The translations under genes were made by a program, and so were the position numbers. DNA of 64,000 nucleotides from contig CATOTF010000002.1 of the NCBI GenBank assembly GCA_951813045.1, positions 1,302,001 through 1,366,000 on the forward strand. The letters are read 5' to 3'. Source of the DNA: an uncultured Rhizobiaceae bacterium (GTDB lineage: Bacteria > Pseudomonadota > Alphaproteobacteria > Rhizobiales > Rhizobiaceae). The notes under the pieces are model-generated. The model ran no database searches. It was not told where the DNA came from and worked only from the letters and a program-made list of their open reading frames with translations. This document shows positions 56,174-64,000 of this stretch, piece by piece; within the stretch, counting starts at the first letter, position 1; the number at the start of each line of letters is the position of its first letter.

Positions 56174-57223
56174 TTATTTACGTTCAAATAAATCGTGAAA
56201 CAGGGTTAGAATTACCTGTTTTTTATCCAGATTATATGCGTCTGAAAGCGTCACAGAACGGTTGGCCTTGTCCCACACCTCAGCCCAGCCCGCAAGCACT
56301 GAGACGTGTTGGGTCGGGTTATTTCGAACCTGCAAACCAATCCATGATATTACGAGGTCGAGAAACATGTGATAATTGTCTTCTTGCCCTTTTCTCGACA
56401 AGCTGTCTGCCAACTTATGAATAATCAGCCATTCTGATGCAGTGCCGATTGCCCCGTCGTTCATAATTTTTTCAAAGGTTCGAAAATTCTGCAATGTATC
56501 GCCATGAAGCAATTGAATGGCCCGTCGTGCGGACCCATTAGACAGATTACTCGCGTGGGACTTATCGGCATCTGATGCTTGCACACCCAAATTGTTTATG
56601 ACTGTCAACACCTCATCTTGTGATAATTCAGGCATGTTCACCGACCGGCACCGAGAACGGATTGTGGGCAAAAGTCGCCCTGTCGTGTGATTTAAAACAA
56701 AAAACAACGAACGTTTGGGTGGCTCTTCGAGAATTTTTAGGAGCGCATTTGCGGCGCTTACGTTCATATCGTCCGTGGCATCAACAATGGTGATGCGCCA
56801 GCCACCGCCTCCTGCAGTCATGCCATAAAACGACTGAGTACGCCGCACCTCTTCAACAGAGAGCTTGGTTTTAAACTTACCAGTTTTGGTATCCCAAGGT
56901 CTGGTTAGGTGGAGTAGATCAGGATGTGCACCAGCGGCGATCTGTCCATTTACCTTGTCAGTTATCGCTGAATGGTCAAATTCCTCGGGCAGATTGACGG
57001 CGTCAGGGTTGCTGAGAATATATTTTGCAAATGTTAGCGCAGTTGATGCTTTGCCTATCCCACGAGGCCCATTAAATAGCCATGCATGGTGCATTCTTCC
57101 ACTCTTATAACTTCCGAAAAGATCACCAATTACGTCATCATGTCCGATAAGGTTCTTGCATTCAGCCGGATGGGGGACATCATCAATTCTGTCAGCAACC
57201 GGTCGTTCTTCAACATCAACCAC
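56174..57223 (-). CDS. holB: DNA polymerase III subunit delta'
   Basis: 349 residues. Clamp-loader ATPase-like subunit. Visible: [20 protein letters not shown] (P-loop-like), [34 protein letters not shown] and the SRC motif [20 protein letters not shown]. The GTG at 57223 overlaps the tmk stop, as is usual for these coupled genes; other starts upstream are within tmk. Confidence 0.93.
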   Translation of the reverse strand: MVDVEERPVADRIDDVPHPAECKNLIGHDDVIGDLFGSYKSGRMHHAWLFNGPRGIGKASTALTFAKYILSNPDAVNLPEEFDHSAITDKVNGQIAAGAHPDLLHLTRPWDTKTGKFKTKLSVEEVRRTQSFYGMTAGGGGWRITIVDATDDMNVSAANALLKILEEPPKRSLFFVLNHTTGRLLPTIRSRCRSVNMPELSQDEVLTVINNLGVQASDADKSHASNLSNGSARRAIQLLHGDTLQNFRTFEKIMNDGAIGTASEWLIIHKLADSLSRKGQEDNYHMFLDLVISWIGLQVRNNPTQHVSVLAGWAEVWDKANRSVTLSDAYNLDKKQVILTLFHDLFERK

Positions 57224-57902
57224 GGTTATAATCCAGGCCAGATTGTTTGAAGTACTGTCGTAGCGCTGCATCAACAGCCTTGCTGACGTTGGTTAAAGAT
57301 TGATTGGCATCGATAACCACACACCTGTCTGGTTCGTCTCTGGCGATCTTTAGAAACCCTTGGCGCCGCTTTTCCTGTTCCTCAATATCCTCGCTCTCGA
57401 ACCGATCTGGACCGTCTTCCGCCCAAACTACCGATGCTCTTTGTAGCCCAACTTCCGGTGGGAGGTCGAATATTAGCGTGAGATCAGGACGCGCTCCTTC
57501 AGTCACTGCCTGTTCCATTGCGAGCAGAAATTTTTCGTCCACCCCGCCAGACACGCCTTGGTAAACCCGACTGGAATCCATGAACCGGTCGCACAACACC
57601 GTGGTGCCGTTTTCCAAGGCGGGTTTAATTATTTGCTCGACATTGTCGTTGCGAGCGGCGGCAAATAAAACTGCCTCCATATCCGTTCCAAAACGTTTAG
57701 CAGCGCCGGATAAAACCACGTGTCGAACTGCCTCCGCCCCAGGTGATCCGCCCGGTTCTCGGGTTAATATTACATCGTGACCCAAATCCTCTAAATGATC
57801 GGCCAATCGCTTGATTTGGGTAGATTTACCGGCCCCCTCCCCGCCTTCGAATGTAATGAAATGCCCACGCACAGATTCGGTCTCAACTTCTGTATCACTC
57901 AT
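57216..57902 (-). CDS. tmk: thymidylate kinase
   Basis: 228 residues. Phosphorylates dTMP. P-loop [21 protein letters not shown] motif in [14 protein letters not shown], and the lid region [19 protein letters not shown]. Normal length. First of tmk-holB-metG-tatD-MBL, the usual order in this class, 46 bases after dacF. Confidence 0.95.
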   Translation of the reverse strand: MSDTEVETESVRGHFITFEGGEGAGKSTQIKRLADHLEDLGHDVILTREPGGSPGAEAVRHVVLSGAAKRFGTDMEAVLFAAARNDNVEQIIKPALENGTTVLCDRFMDSSRVYQGVSGGVDEKFLLAMEQAVTEGARPDLTLIFDLPPEVGLQRASVVWAEDGPDRFESEDIEEQEKRRQGFLKIARDEPDRCVVIDANQSLTNVSKAVDAALRQYFKQSGLDYNRG

Positions 57903-57948
57903 TCAATACGATACCAGTTCAACAAAGGCGAGAAGAAGATGATGCGAT

Positions 57949-59118
57949 TTATTCGAAACGGAAAACGCCGACTATGAGTTCCCCTATGGCGTCCAGTGCC
58001 CGTTGGGAAATACTGCCTGTTCCAATGTCTTCTGCTGCAAACAATGGCGTTTCTTGGCTAACTTTACCGTCAATTTTGACTTGAAGTTTTGCGACCTTCG
58101 TTCCTTCGGTAACCGGCGCTCGGATTGGTCCTGTAAAAACAATATCCGCTTTTAAGCGATCCTGGAAACCGATTGGAACAAATATCCGAAGCGGCCCTTC
58201 GGCTTTAAGCTCAACGCCTGACTTGGAACCGCCGTAAACGGTTGCTTCACCAACAACCTCACCGTCTGCAAACAGATCAATGGCTTTGAATGCGCGGAAC
58301 GACCATCGCAGCAATTTCACCGCTTCGTTTGATCTATCCCACTTAGTCTCCATACCGTTCAACACCATAATGATGCGGCGGCCGCCTTGCATGGCCGAAC
58401 CAACCAAACCGTAACCTGAAGCTTCCGTATAGCCGGTTTTTAAACCATCAGCTCCTTCGACCTTTCCGAGGATAGGATTTCTGTTGCGTTGGCGAACCTT
58501 GTTCCACGTAAATTCCGGTTCGGCATAAATCCTGTAGAGTTCTGGATAGGTCTTGATGATATGGCGGGCCAGAACCGCCAAATCTCGAGCTGTGACCCGT
58601 TGCTGTGGGTCGGGAAGTCCGGTTGAATTCGTAAAGTTCGAATTTTCCAGTCCAATTGCCTTTGCTCTTTGGTTCATCAACCCGGCAAACGCAATTTCAG
58701 AGCCTGCCATTCCCTCAGCAATAGCCATTGCAGCATCATTGCCCGATTGGATAATCACCCCTCTGACGAGGTCTTCCAGGCGAACATCAGAATTGAGTTT
58801 GGCAAACATTGTTGAGCCACCGGAATTCGCGCCGCCACGACGCCACACGTCCTGTGAAATCAAAAAAGTAGATTCAAAGTTGAGTTGACCTGATTGTATC
58901 GCATTAAAAACGACCTCCATGGTCATCAATTTAGCCATAGATGCGGGAGGCATGGGCTGATCAGCATCTTTTTGGAACAGAACTGAACCGCTGTCGTAGT
59001 CCATGACTAATGCCTGTTTGGCTTTTGTCTGGAAACCTTGAGCAACCGCCGCGCCAGTTAGCATAAAGACCAATGCGAACAGGCTTAACAACCCGGTTGC
59101 GAACATTCCACGTTTCAT
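57949..59118 (-). CDS. dacF: D-alanyl-D-alanine carboxypeptidase (PBP5/6 family)
   Basis: 389 residues. Signal peptide (MKRGMFATGLLSLFALVFML), then serine-peptidase S11 motifs: SxxK in MPPASMAKLMTMEV, SxN in IQSGNDAAMAIAE, KTG in ADGLKTGYTEASGYG. The C-terminal PBP5_C-like domain ends with an amphipathic helix (SQRALDAIGELIVGVFRFE) likely to anchor it to the membrane. It trims the peptidoglycan stem peptide. Start set at the signal peptide Met. Confidence 0.94.
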   Translation of the reverse strand: MKRGMFATGLLSLFALVFMLTGAAVAQGFQTKAKQALVMDYDSGSVLFQKDADQPMPPASMAKLMTMEVVFNAIQSGQLNFESTFLISQDVWRRGGANSGGSTMFAKLNSDVRLEDLVRGVIIQSGNDAAMAIAEGMAGSEIAFAGLMNQRAKAIGLENSNFTNSTGLPDPQQRVTARDLAVLARHIIKTYPELYRIYAEPEFTWNKVRQRNRNPILGKVEGADGLKTGYTEASGYGLVGSAMQGGRRIIMVLNGMETKWDRSNEAVKLLRWSFRAFKAIDLFADGEVVGEATVYGGSKSGVELKAEGPLRIFVPIGFQDRLKADIVFTGPIRAPVTEGTKVAKLQVKIDGKVSQETPLFAAEDIGTGSISQRALDAIGELIVGVFRFE

Positions 59119-59232
59119 CAAAACCACGAATCTAAATCCCAAATTACTGCTGCAATGTGAAGAAAAGCCAAGGCAGCAAAGGAACAATAGAGTTCAACTT
59201 GAGTTAGTTCAACTGAACAATGTTTGAGAAAA

Positions 59233-60054
59233 TTACTGGTTGGCTGCAGACTTGGCGTTCTGATCCTTCAACCGCAGTGACAACGTGCTGCCGGTGTCCT
59301 TGTGTTTCTTTATAGCTTCGAGCTCTTGGAGAAACGGATCAGGGCCTGAGTTCTTGATTGATCCAGTCGCAATGCGATCAAATGGCCCTTCTATTGCCGG
59401 CTTGGGTGCCTCGGCAATCTCACTGGTACTTTCTTCGTTACCCGACTTGAATGAAGCTAAAAGCATTGCGTGGTCCAACCCATGCAATGGCGCCTGACGC
59501 AAATATTTTACTTTGACGCGTGCAACGCCCTTTTTCTGGTAGTCGAGCATTTTTGACGCTTTAGCTGAAAGATCAATTATCCGACCAGGGTGAAAAGGGC
59601 CTCGATCATTTATTCTCACCACGATGGAACGTCCGTTTGCGAGGTTTGTTACACTCGCGTAGCTCGGCAGTGGGAAAGTAGGGTGTGCACCGGTGAGTGC
59701 ATATTGGTCATAGACCTCTCCATTTGCGGTAAGTCTTCCGTGGAAATTCGGGCCGTACCAGGAAGCTTGGCCTACACGACTGTAATTCAAATCCTCTTTG
59801 GGGTAATACCACTTTCCCCTGATTTTATAAGGTTTTCCAACCTGTCTGCGTCCGCCACCTTTACGCACTTTTAAAGAGGTTGTCATGCGAGGACTAGCGG
59901 CAACCCCATAAGCGTCTTCAGAGAATTTAACTTCGCTATTTATGTGGCCACGATCGGATTTAGGAACTGCTTTCGAATAAATGCTCGAGCCGCTACCACA
60001 TGCGGATAATATGAGACACAAGGTAATACCGCATAAGAAATCGTACTTCTTCAT
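59233..60054 (-). CDS. rlpA: septal ring lytic transglycosylase RlpA family lipoprotein
   Basis: 273 residues. Lipoprotein signal: MKKYDFLCGITLCLILSACG, with the lipobox LSAC. The double-psi beta-barrel has GQASWYGPNFHGRLTANGEV and VVRINDRGPFHPGRIIDLS, the RlpA signature with the putative catalytic His/Asp. No SPOR domain at the C-terminus. Same strand as dacF, 114 bases upstream. The CtrA-like palindrome 73 bases upstream suggests cell-cycle control. Confidence 0.92.
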   Translation of the reverse strand: MKKYDFLCGITLCLILSACGSGSSIYSKAVPKSDRGHINSEVKFSEDAYGVAASPRMTTSLKVRKGGGRRQVGKPYKIRGKWYYPKEDLNYSRVGQASWYGPNFHGRLTANGEVYDQYALTGAHPTFPLPSYASVTNLANGRSIVVRINDRGPFHPGRIIDLSAKASKMLDYQKKGVARVKVKYLRQAPLHGLDHAMLLASFKSGNEESTSEIAEAPKPAIEGPFDRIATGSIKNSGPDPFLQELEAIKKHKDTGSTLSLRLKDQNAKSAANQ

Positions 60055-60991
60055 AACTATTCGATACTGGAATATCGCCCCAAACCAGGATTAGCCTTTT
60101 TTGTACCCTGATGTGCTTACGAAGTCGTTAACCGCAGGTTAACAGGGGTCGCGGAAAACTATTATCTGGGTAATATTGATTCCCGAAATTGTAAAACAAA
60201 TTCCAAAATTTAGTTAACAAGTTCACGGATAATCTCTGTCTTCGGATAAAATTGTCATCTTTTCGTAACCCGATCTCGAAACCTGAATGTCCAACTCAGA
60301 GCGCTTGCGGAAGGGCAATCGGGTGCACATCCAGCACATATCGGTGCTACACGCTCAATTAATCTGCCCCAGTACCAATCCGGCCCACGGGGTCTTCCTC
60401 CACTCTGCAGCATCATGTTCCTGTCATGACATCTCTGTGGATCGGCGGATTGGTTATCGATTGCACGCTTGAAGGGGTACTGTACGCGGCTGAGTTACCG
60501 GCAATATTGAAGTCAGCCTCCCCGGTTTCCATGTTTCAGAAGCCGACGTGACGATAGGCCTTAAAGGTGCTGTGGTTGGGAGGTCCGAGTTTTGCAACAA
60601 CGCTGGTCAAAATAACCAGCTGGTCCGGCGGGCAATGCCTCTTCCACCCAAACAACGCGCAGTTGCCAGAATGCGCCCGATGCCTGAGCAATTTAAAAGC
60701 AACTATTTAGACGATGTTGACAGATGCAGAATAGAGTCCAAGCAAGGACCAGATATTACAGGTTGATGCGGAGCAGCACACCACCATGGAAAACGTGCAG
60801 GAAATCTATTCCTTTGCCTTGCGCAACAGCGGTGGCCGGGCTTTGCTTAAAAGTTTCTCATTGGAGCGCCTCTATTGTAGGAAAATCCGGTGCGGTTCAC
60901 TCATGCTCCCGCGGACGGTCGAAACCGCTGGATACCGACTGGGAAAGCGAAGCCTTCAGTATTTCGGAAAGAAACAAGGCTAGTTTCCAAC
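60055..60991. other. long intergenic stretch, possible gene remains
   Basis: About 935 bases between divergent rlpA and the acyl-CoA synthetase. After the CtrA-like palindrome I see only broken short frames on the plus strand (for example SLWIGGLVIDCTLEGVLYAA near 60426), which look protein-like but have stops and no starts. A decayed gene is likely, but I cannot name it. Confidence 0.4.
60127..60143. promoter_or_regulatory. CtrA-type palindrome upstream of rlpA
   Basis: GTTAACCGCAGGTTAAC is a perfect 7-3-7 palindrome and contains TTAA-N7-TTAAC, the consensus of the cell-cycle regulator CtrA. It lies 73 bases before the rlpA ATG, a position suited to promoter control. Binding is inferred. 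Confidence 0.65.
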
Positions 60992-62473
60992 ATGTCTGTA
61001 ACGAATTTGCTCGAAGAACAGGTAGCGATACAGCCCGATGGTGTTGCAGTTTTTTACGAAGACGACGCAATCTCATACACAGAATTGCATAGTCAATCCA
61101 TAACTTTGTATGAATCTCTTTATTCAAATTATAACATCTGCCCAGGTGACCGGGTTGCATATCTTGGGCTTAACCATCCCAATATGCTAATCCTGTTTTT
61201 TGCCTGTGCCAGGCTTGGAGGGATTTTCACACCGTTCAATGGTCGTTTGGCCCGCGATGAGTACACATTCCTTTTGGAAAACGCGTCACCGAAGGTTTGC
61301 TTTTTTGACGAACACTTCGCTGACATGGTTGGAATGATTGCGTTCGAAAGTTTTGCTTCGGTCGATGATTTGAAATTTGAAGGGATGGTTGAGCAGGAGC
61401 GAGTTCAAGTGCCTCTGCCAATTGTAGCCCCGGATGATCCATTACTCCTGGTTTATACCTCAGGTACAACCGGAAAACCTAAAGGCGTGGTGCTCAGCAA
61501 CCGCGCTGTTGATACGACTATCGCAAATAGCCAGGATTTGTATGGCTTCAAACCCGGGCAAAATGCACAGGTAACTCTTCCGCTATTTCACGTTGGCGGT
61601 CTGTGTATTCTTCTCTTGCCTGCCAGGCTGCATGGAGCTTCGATTTATCTCCACACAAAGTTCGATCCTCAGCTGACACTTGGCGAGATCGAAAATGCTA
61701 AAATCACCACTTCAATTTTTGTGCCGGCACAATTGGATGCAATGATGTCGCTGCCAGATTGGAATCAATGCAATTTCTACAGCATGTCTCACGTCACTTT
61801 GGGTTCCTCACATATACCGATATGGCAAATTCAGAAATTCCACGAACGTGGCGTTCCCGTTAGCCAGGTCTATGGAGCAACCGAGACAGGCCCGACCGCC
61901 ATTGCTCAACGGATTGAGGACGCATATTCGACCGAAGGGTCTGTGGGCAAGGCGGCTAAACACTGCGACATTGAAGTTCGCTCACCTGACCGTACACCCC
62001 TACCGAACTACCAATGGGGTGAAATCTGGGTCAAAGGCCATAATATTTTGACGTCCTATTGGAATGAACCGGAAGAGACTGCAAAGGTCCTCGTCGGCGG
62101 TTGGTACAATACGGGCGATGTGGGTTATAAAGATGAAGGCGAAAACTACTGGGTTGTAGATCGTTCGAAAGATATAATCATTTCTGGTGGCGAGAATATA
62201 TATCCTGCTGAAGTTGAAGCAGCGATTATACAACATCCAAACGTAGCTGTTGTCGCTGTTGTCGGCAAATGCGACCCCCGTTGGGGTGAAACACCGGTCG
62301 CAGCCGTTGAATTGATGAATGTTGCAACCCTCACGGTCGAAGAGCTTAACACCTTCCTGGAAGACAAGCTGGCCCGCTATAAACAGCCAAAAGAGCTCAT
62401 GATAATCGATGCTCTGCCCCGCAATGCACTGGGCAAAATCGAAAAATCCGTCATACGGGATATGGTATCTTAA
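60992..62473 (+). CDS. acyl-CoA synthetase (AMP-forming), class I adenylate-forming
   Basis: 493 residues. Adenylation motifs: LLVYTSGTTGKPKGVVLSNR (P-loop), QVYGATETGPTAIAQ, WYNTGDVGYKDEGENYWVVD, DRSKDIIISGGENIYPAEVE, and the catalytic Lys in PRNALGKIEKSVIRD. The set fits medium- or long-chain fatty acid CoA ligases and related aryl/acyl ligases; substrate unknown. The start at MSVTNLLEEQVAIQPDGVAV is chosen because the frame upstream to 60890 is not protein-like. Confidence 0.92.
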   Translation: MSVTNLLEEQVAIQPDGVAVFYEDDAISYTELHSQSITLYESLYSNYNICPGDRVAYLGLNHPNMLILFFACARLGGIFTPFNGRLARDEYTFLLENASPKVCFFDEHFADMVGMIAFESFASVDDLKFEGMVEQERVQVPLPIVAPDDPLLLVYTSGTTGKPKGVVLSNRAVDTTIANSQDLYGFKPGQNAQVTLPLFHVGGLCILLLPARLHGASIYLHTKFDPQLTLGEIENAKITTSIFVPAQLDAMMSLPDWNQCNFYSMSHVTLGSSHIPIWQIQKFHERGVPVSQVYGATETGPTAIAQRIEDAYSTEGSVGKAAKHCDIEVRSPDRTPLPNYQWGEIWVKGHNILTSYWNEPEETAKVLVGGWYNTGDVGYKDEGENYWVVDRSKDIIISGGENIYPAEVEAAIIQHPNVAVVAVVGKCDPRWGETPVAAVELMNVATLTVEELNTFLEDKLARYKQPKELMIIDALPRNALGKIEKSVIRDMVS

Positions 62474-62589
62474 AAATTGGCGGCCAGTGAAATGGCGAAT
62501 TTGAACCCGGAAGCCGGAAAAACACAGCGTGTGTCTCCAGCGCCAATTCGAACATCAGGAACGTCATAAAGCTACAGAGAGATGAGAAA

Positions 62590-62679
62590 TGGCGGTGAGG
62601 GTGGGATTCGAACCCACGGTACGCTTCCACGCACGGCAGTTTTCAAGACTGCTGCCTTAAACCGCTCGGCCACCTCACC
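62590..62679 (-). tRNA. tRNA-Ser(TGA)
   Basis: 90 bases with a long variable arm and encoded CCA. Acceptor stem GGTGAGG pairs with CCTCACC. Anticodon loop CTTGAAA gives anticodon TGA. D arm TGGCCGAGCGGTTTAAGGCA and T arm GGTTCGAATCC are typical of tRNA-Ser. Confidence 0.97.
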
Positions 62680-62745
62680 GTTGCGTTTCCTATGATGTAT
62701 TCTGTTGTTCAAATCAAGCGTAGATACACCAATTTCAGGTGGTTT

Positions 62746-62988
62746 TTATAGGAACATCCACTTAAGGAGCCAATACACTATTGCTGTGCCCGCCAACCAT
62801 GCGAGAAGCAGGCCGACCCAAAATGTGAATGCGTATAATTTCTTCGTTGTAGCAGAAGAATCAATACCATTGGCAAGATCTCTAAACAAAAATACAGAGG
62901 GTAAAATGCCCAAAGGGGCTGCCATCAGTCCAATTGATATGGAAATAATCAGCAATATTGTTGTGAGCGATGACACTGCGTGCTCCAC
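62746..62988 (-). CDS. small membrane protein, unknown
   Basis: 80 residues, two hydrophobic helices (TTILLIISISIGLMAAPLGI and FWVGLLLAWLAGTAIVYWLL) with a polar loop between (RDLANGIDSSATTKKLYAF). AGGTGGAG lies just ahead of the ATG. No family recognised. It lies downstream of the BMP-type gene on the same strand, past that gene's terminator. Confidence 0.6.
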   Translation of the reverse strand: MEHAVSSLTTILLIISISIGLMAAPLGILPSVFLFRDLANGIDSSATTKKLYAFTFWVGLLLAWLAGTAIVYWLLKWMFL

Positions 62989-63031
62989 CTTTATTCAATC
63001 TGTGTACCGCTGACCTGACTTAAAATCAAAA

Positions 63032-63065
63032 AAGCACCGCAACCTAATTCTAGACTGCGGTGCTT
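63032..63065 (-). terminator. rho-independent terminator of the BMP-type gene
   Basis: Perfect 10-bp stem AAGCACCGCA/TGCGGTGCTT with a 14-base loop. Read on the minus strand it is followed by TTTTGATTTTAAG. It starts 15 bases past the stop codon at 63080. Confidence 0.88.
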
Positions 63066-63079
63066 CATATTTATTACGA

Positions 63080-64000
63080 TTATTGTGGCAGTTTATCGTC
63101 TACGCCTTTGACGTAGAAGTTCATGCCCAATAGCGTGCCTATATCGGCTTTTTCACCGGCTTTCAGCCATTCCGTGCCGTCTTGCTTGGTGATTGGACCT
63201 GTAAATGGCTCCAACGAGCCGTCTGTAATAGCGGTTGTTGTTTTTGTTGCTAATGCAGAAACATCGTCCGGCATATTAGTGAATGGTGCCATGGCGACAC
63301 TACCGTGATCCATTCCGTGCCAAACGTCCTGTTGTTCCCAATTACCATCGACAACCGCCTTAACACGCTCAATATAGTAAGGTGCCCAATCATCGATGAT
63401 TGCGGTGAGCTGGGTTTCGGGCCCGAACTTGATCATGTCTGATGCCTGACCAAAGGCCTTGATACCCCGTTCTGCAGCAACCTGCATGGCAGCGGTCGAA
63501 TCGGTGTGTTGGGTAATAATATCAACACCCTGGTCAATCAGCGCCTTTGCAGCATCAGCTTCTTTTGGTGGGTCAAACCATGTGGAGACCCAAACAACTT
63601 TCAGGCTGAAATCCGGATTGATGGATTGTGCGCCCAGAATGAAAGAGTTGATGCCACGTACAACTTCAGGAATCGGGAAAGACGCGATGTAACCGGCAAC
63701 ACCGGTTTTGGACATTTTCGCCGCAATTTGCCCTTGCACGTAACGACCCTGGTAGAATTTCGACGAATAAGTCGAAACGTTCGGGCTTTCACGTTTGTAA
63801 CCGGTAGCATGCTCAAATTTCACCTTCGGGTGCTTTTTGGCAGCTTTATTGGTTGGGTCCATGTAGTTGAAGGACGTTGTGAAGATGATGTTACATCCAT
63901 TGCGTGCAAACGCTTCAATTGGGCGCTGGGCTTCGGCACTTTCCGGAACACTTTCCAAAAATGCTGTTTCAACTTTATCACCCAACGCGGCTTCTACAGC
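63080..64000 (-). CDS. BMP family (PnrA-like) ABC transporter substrate-binding protein, 5' end outside the window
   Basis: At least 306 residues; the frame is open to the window edge, so the start and signal peptide lie beyond 64000. BMP/PnrA family signatures: CNIIFTTSFNYMDPTNKAAK, VAGYIASFPIPEVVRGINSF, DIITQHTDSTAAMQVAAERG, and KAFGQASDMIKFGPETQLTA. These periplasmic proteins bind nucleosides or related ligands for an ABC importer. The permease and ATPase genes are probably upstream, outside the window. Confidence 0.93.
   Translation of the reverse strand, partial: AVEAALGDKVETAFLESVPESAEAQRPIEAFARNGCNIIFTTSFNYMDPTNKAAKKHPKVKFEHATGYKRESPNVSTYSSKFYQGRYVQGQIAAKMSKTGVAGYIASFPIPEVVRGINSFILGAQSINPDFSLKVVWVSTWFDPPKEADAAKALIDQGVDIITQHTDSTAAMQVAAERGIKAFGQASDMIKFGPETQLTAIIDDWAPYYIERVKAVVDGNWEQQDVWHGMDHGSVAMAPFTNMPDDVSALATKTTTAITDGSLEPFTGPITKQDGTEWLKAGEKADIGTLLGMNFYVKGVDDKLPQ

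Noticed and set aside
62705-63013. 102-codon plus-strand ORF
   Set aside because: The opposite strand carries a better candidate, with two membrane helices and a ribosome site.
1-64000. CRISPR arrays, rRNA genes, complete prophage or integron
   Set aside because: I scanned for regularly spaced repeats, rRNA-like stretches and phage structural genes and saw none.

Overview
The window looks like the chromosome of a marine-type alphaproteobacterium, probably of the Hyphomicrobiales (Rhizobiales) or a close relative. The grounds are gene order and families: pyrB / dihydroorotase-like / plsY / dprA / topA / rnr / DUF983 / NUDIX / rpmG on one strand, rlpA / dacF / tmk / holB / metG / tatD / MBL hydrolase on one strand, a DUF6105-like protein beside ruvX, DUF1194 and DUF2059 proteins, and a CtrA-type palindrome. 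These are inferences from the sequence; no database search was run.

Layout. 1-2.1 kb: an IS1182-family element with flanking scrap DNA. 2.1-13.4 kb: a housekeeping block on the minus strand (L33, NUDIX, DUF983, RNase R, topoisomerase I, DprA, PlsY, a dihydroorotase-like protein lacking metal ligands, PyrB). 13.5-21.9 kb: an AidB-like acyl-CoA dehydrogenase, DUF6105, RuvX, an UPF0173 hydrolase, and gatC-gatA-gatB with two different Fe(II)/2-oxoglutarate oxygenases interleaved. 21.9-25.6 kb: a degraded beta-propeller 3' end, a Popeye-like cNMP-binding membrane protein, an Asp/Glu racemase-type enzyme, a xanthine phosphoribosyltransferase and a CinA/MoaB-type protein. 25.6-26.9 kb: tRNA-Leu(TAA) abutted by the tail of a serine recombinase and an IS110 fragment, the scar of an integrated element. 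27-37.4 kb: exported and signalling genes (MBL hydrolase, HupE-like protein, DUF1194, an autotransporter-type barrel, DUF2059, histidine kinase, nuclease, GST, uracil-DNA glycosylase, Lrp).

37.4-53 kb is the most unusual part. A bacterial phosphagen (arginine-type) kinase, a cyclase/AAA-ATPase/TPR signalling protein, an exported protein ending in a CxxCH haem-c motif, and a beta-helix protein are all cut by two families of insertion sequence: an inverted pair of 1231-bp IS3-family copies and a direct pair of 1165-bp IS630-family copies. For three of the four IS copies I could rejoin the host gene at base level by removing the element and one 3-bp target duplication (ATT, TTA, TAA); each rejoined gene is in frame. 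The fourth copy (38460-39690) has no target duplication and marks a deletion or rearrangement. It has removed the 5' end of the kinase gene and the 3' end of the cyclase gene, and now supplies the kinase start codon.

53-64 kb returns to a housekeeping cluster on the minus strand (MBL, TatD, MetG, HolB, Tmk, D-Ala-D-Ala carboxypeptidase, RlpA), then an acyl-CoA synthetase, tRNA-Ser, a small membrane protein and a BMP-type solute-binding protein running off the window. No CRISPR array, rRNA or intact prophage was seen. The overall picture is a genome in recent IS expansion, with accessory signalling and surface genes decaying between conserved housekeeping blocks.
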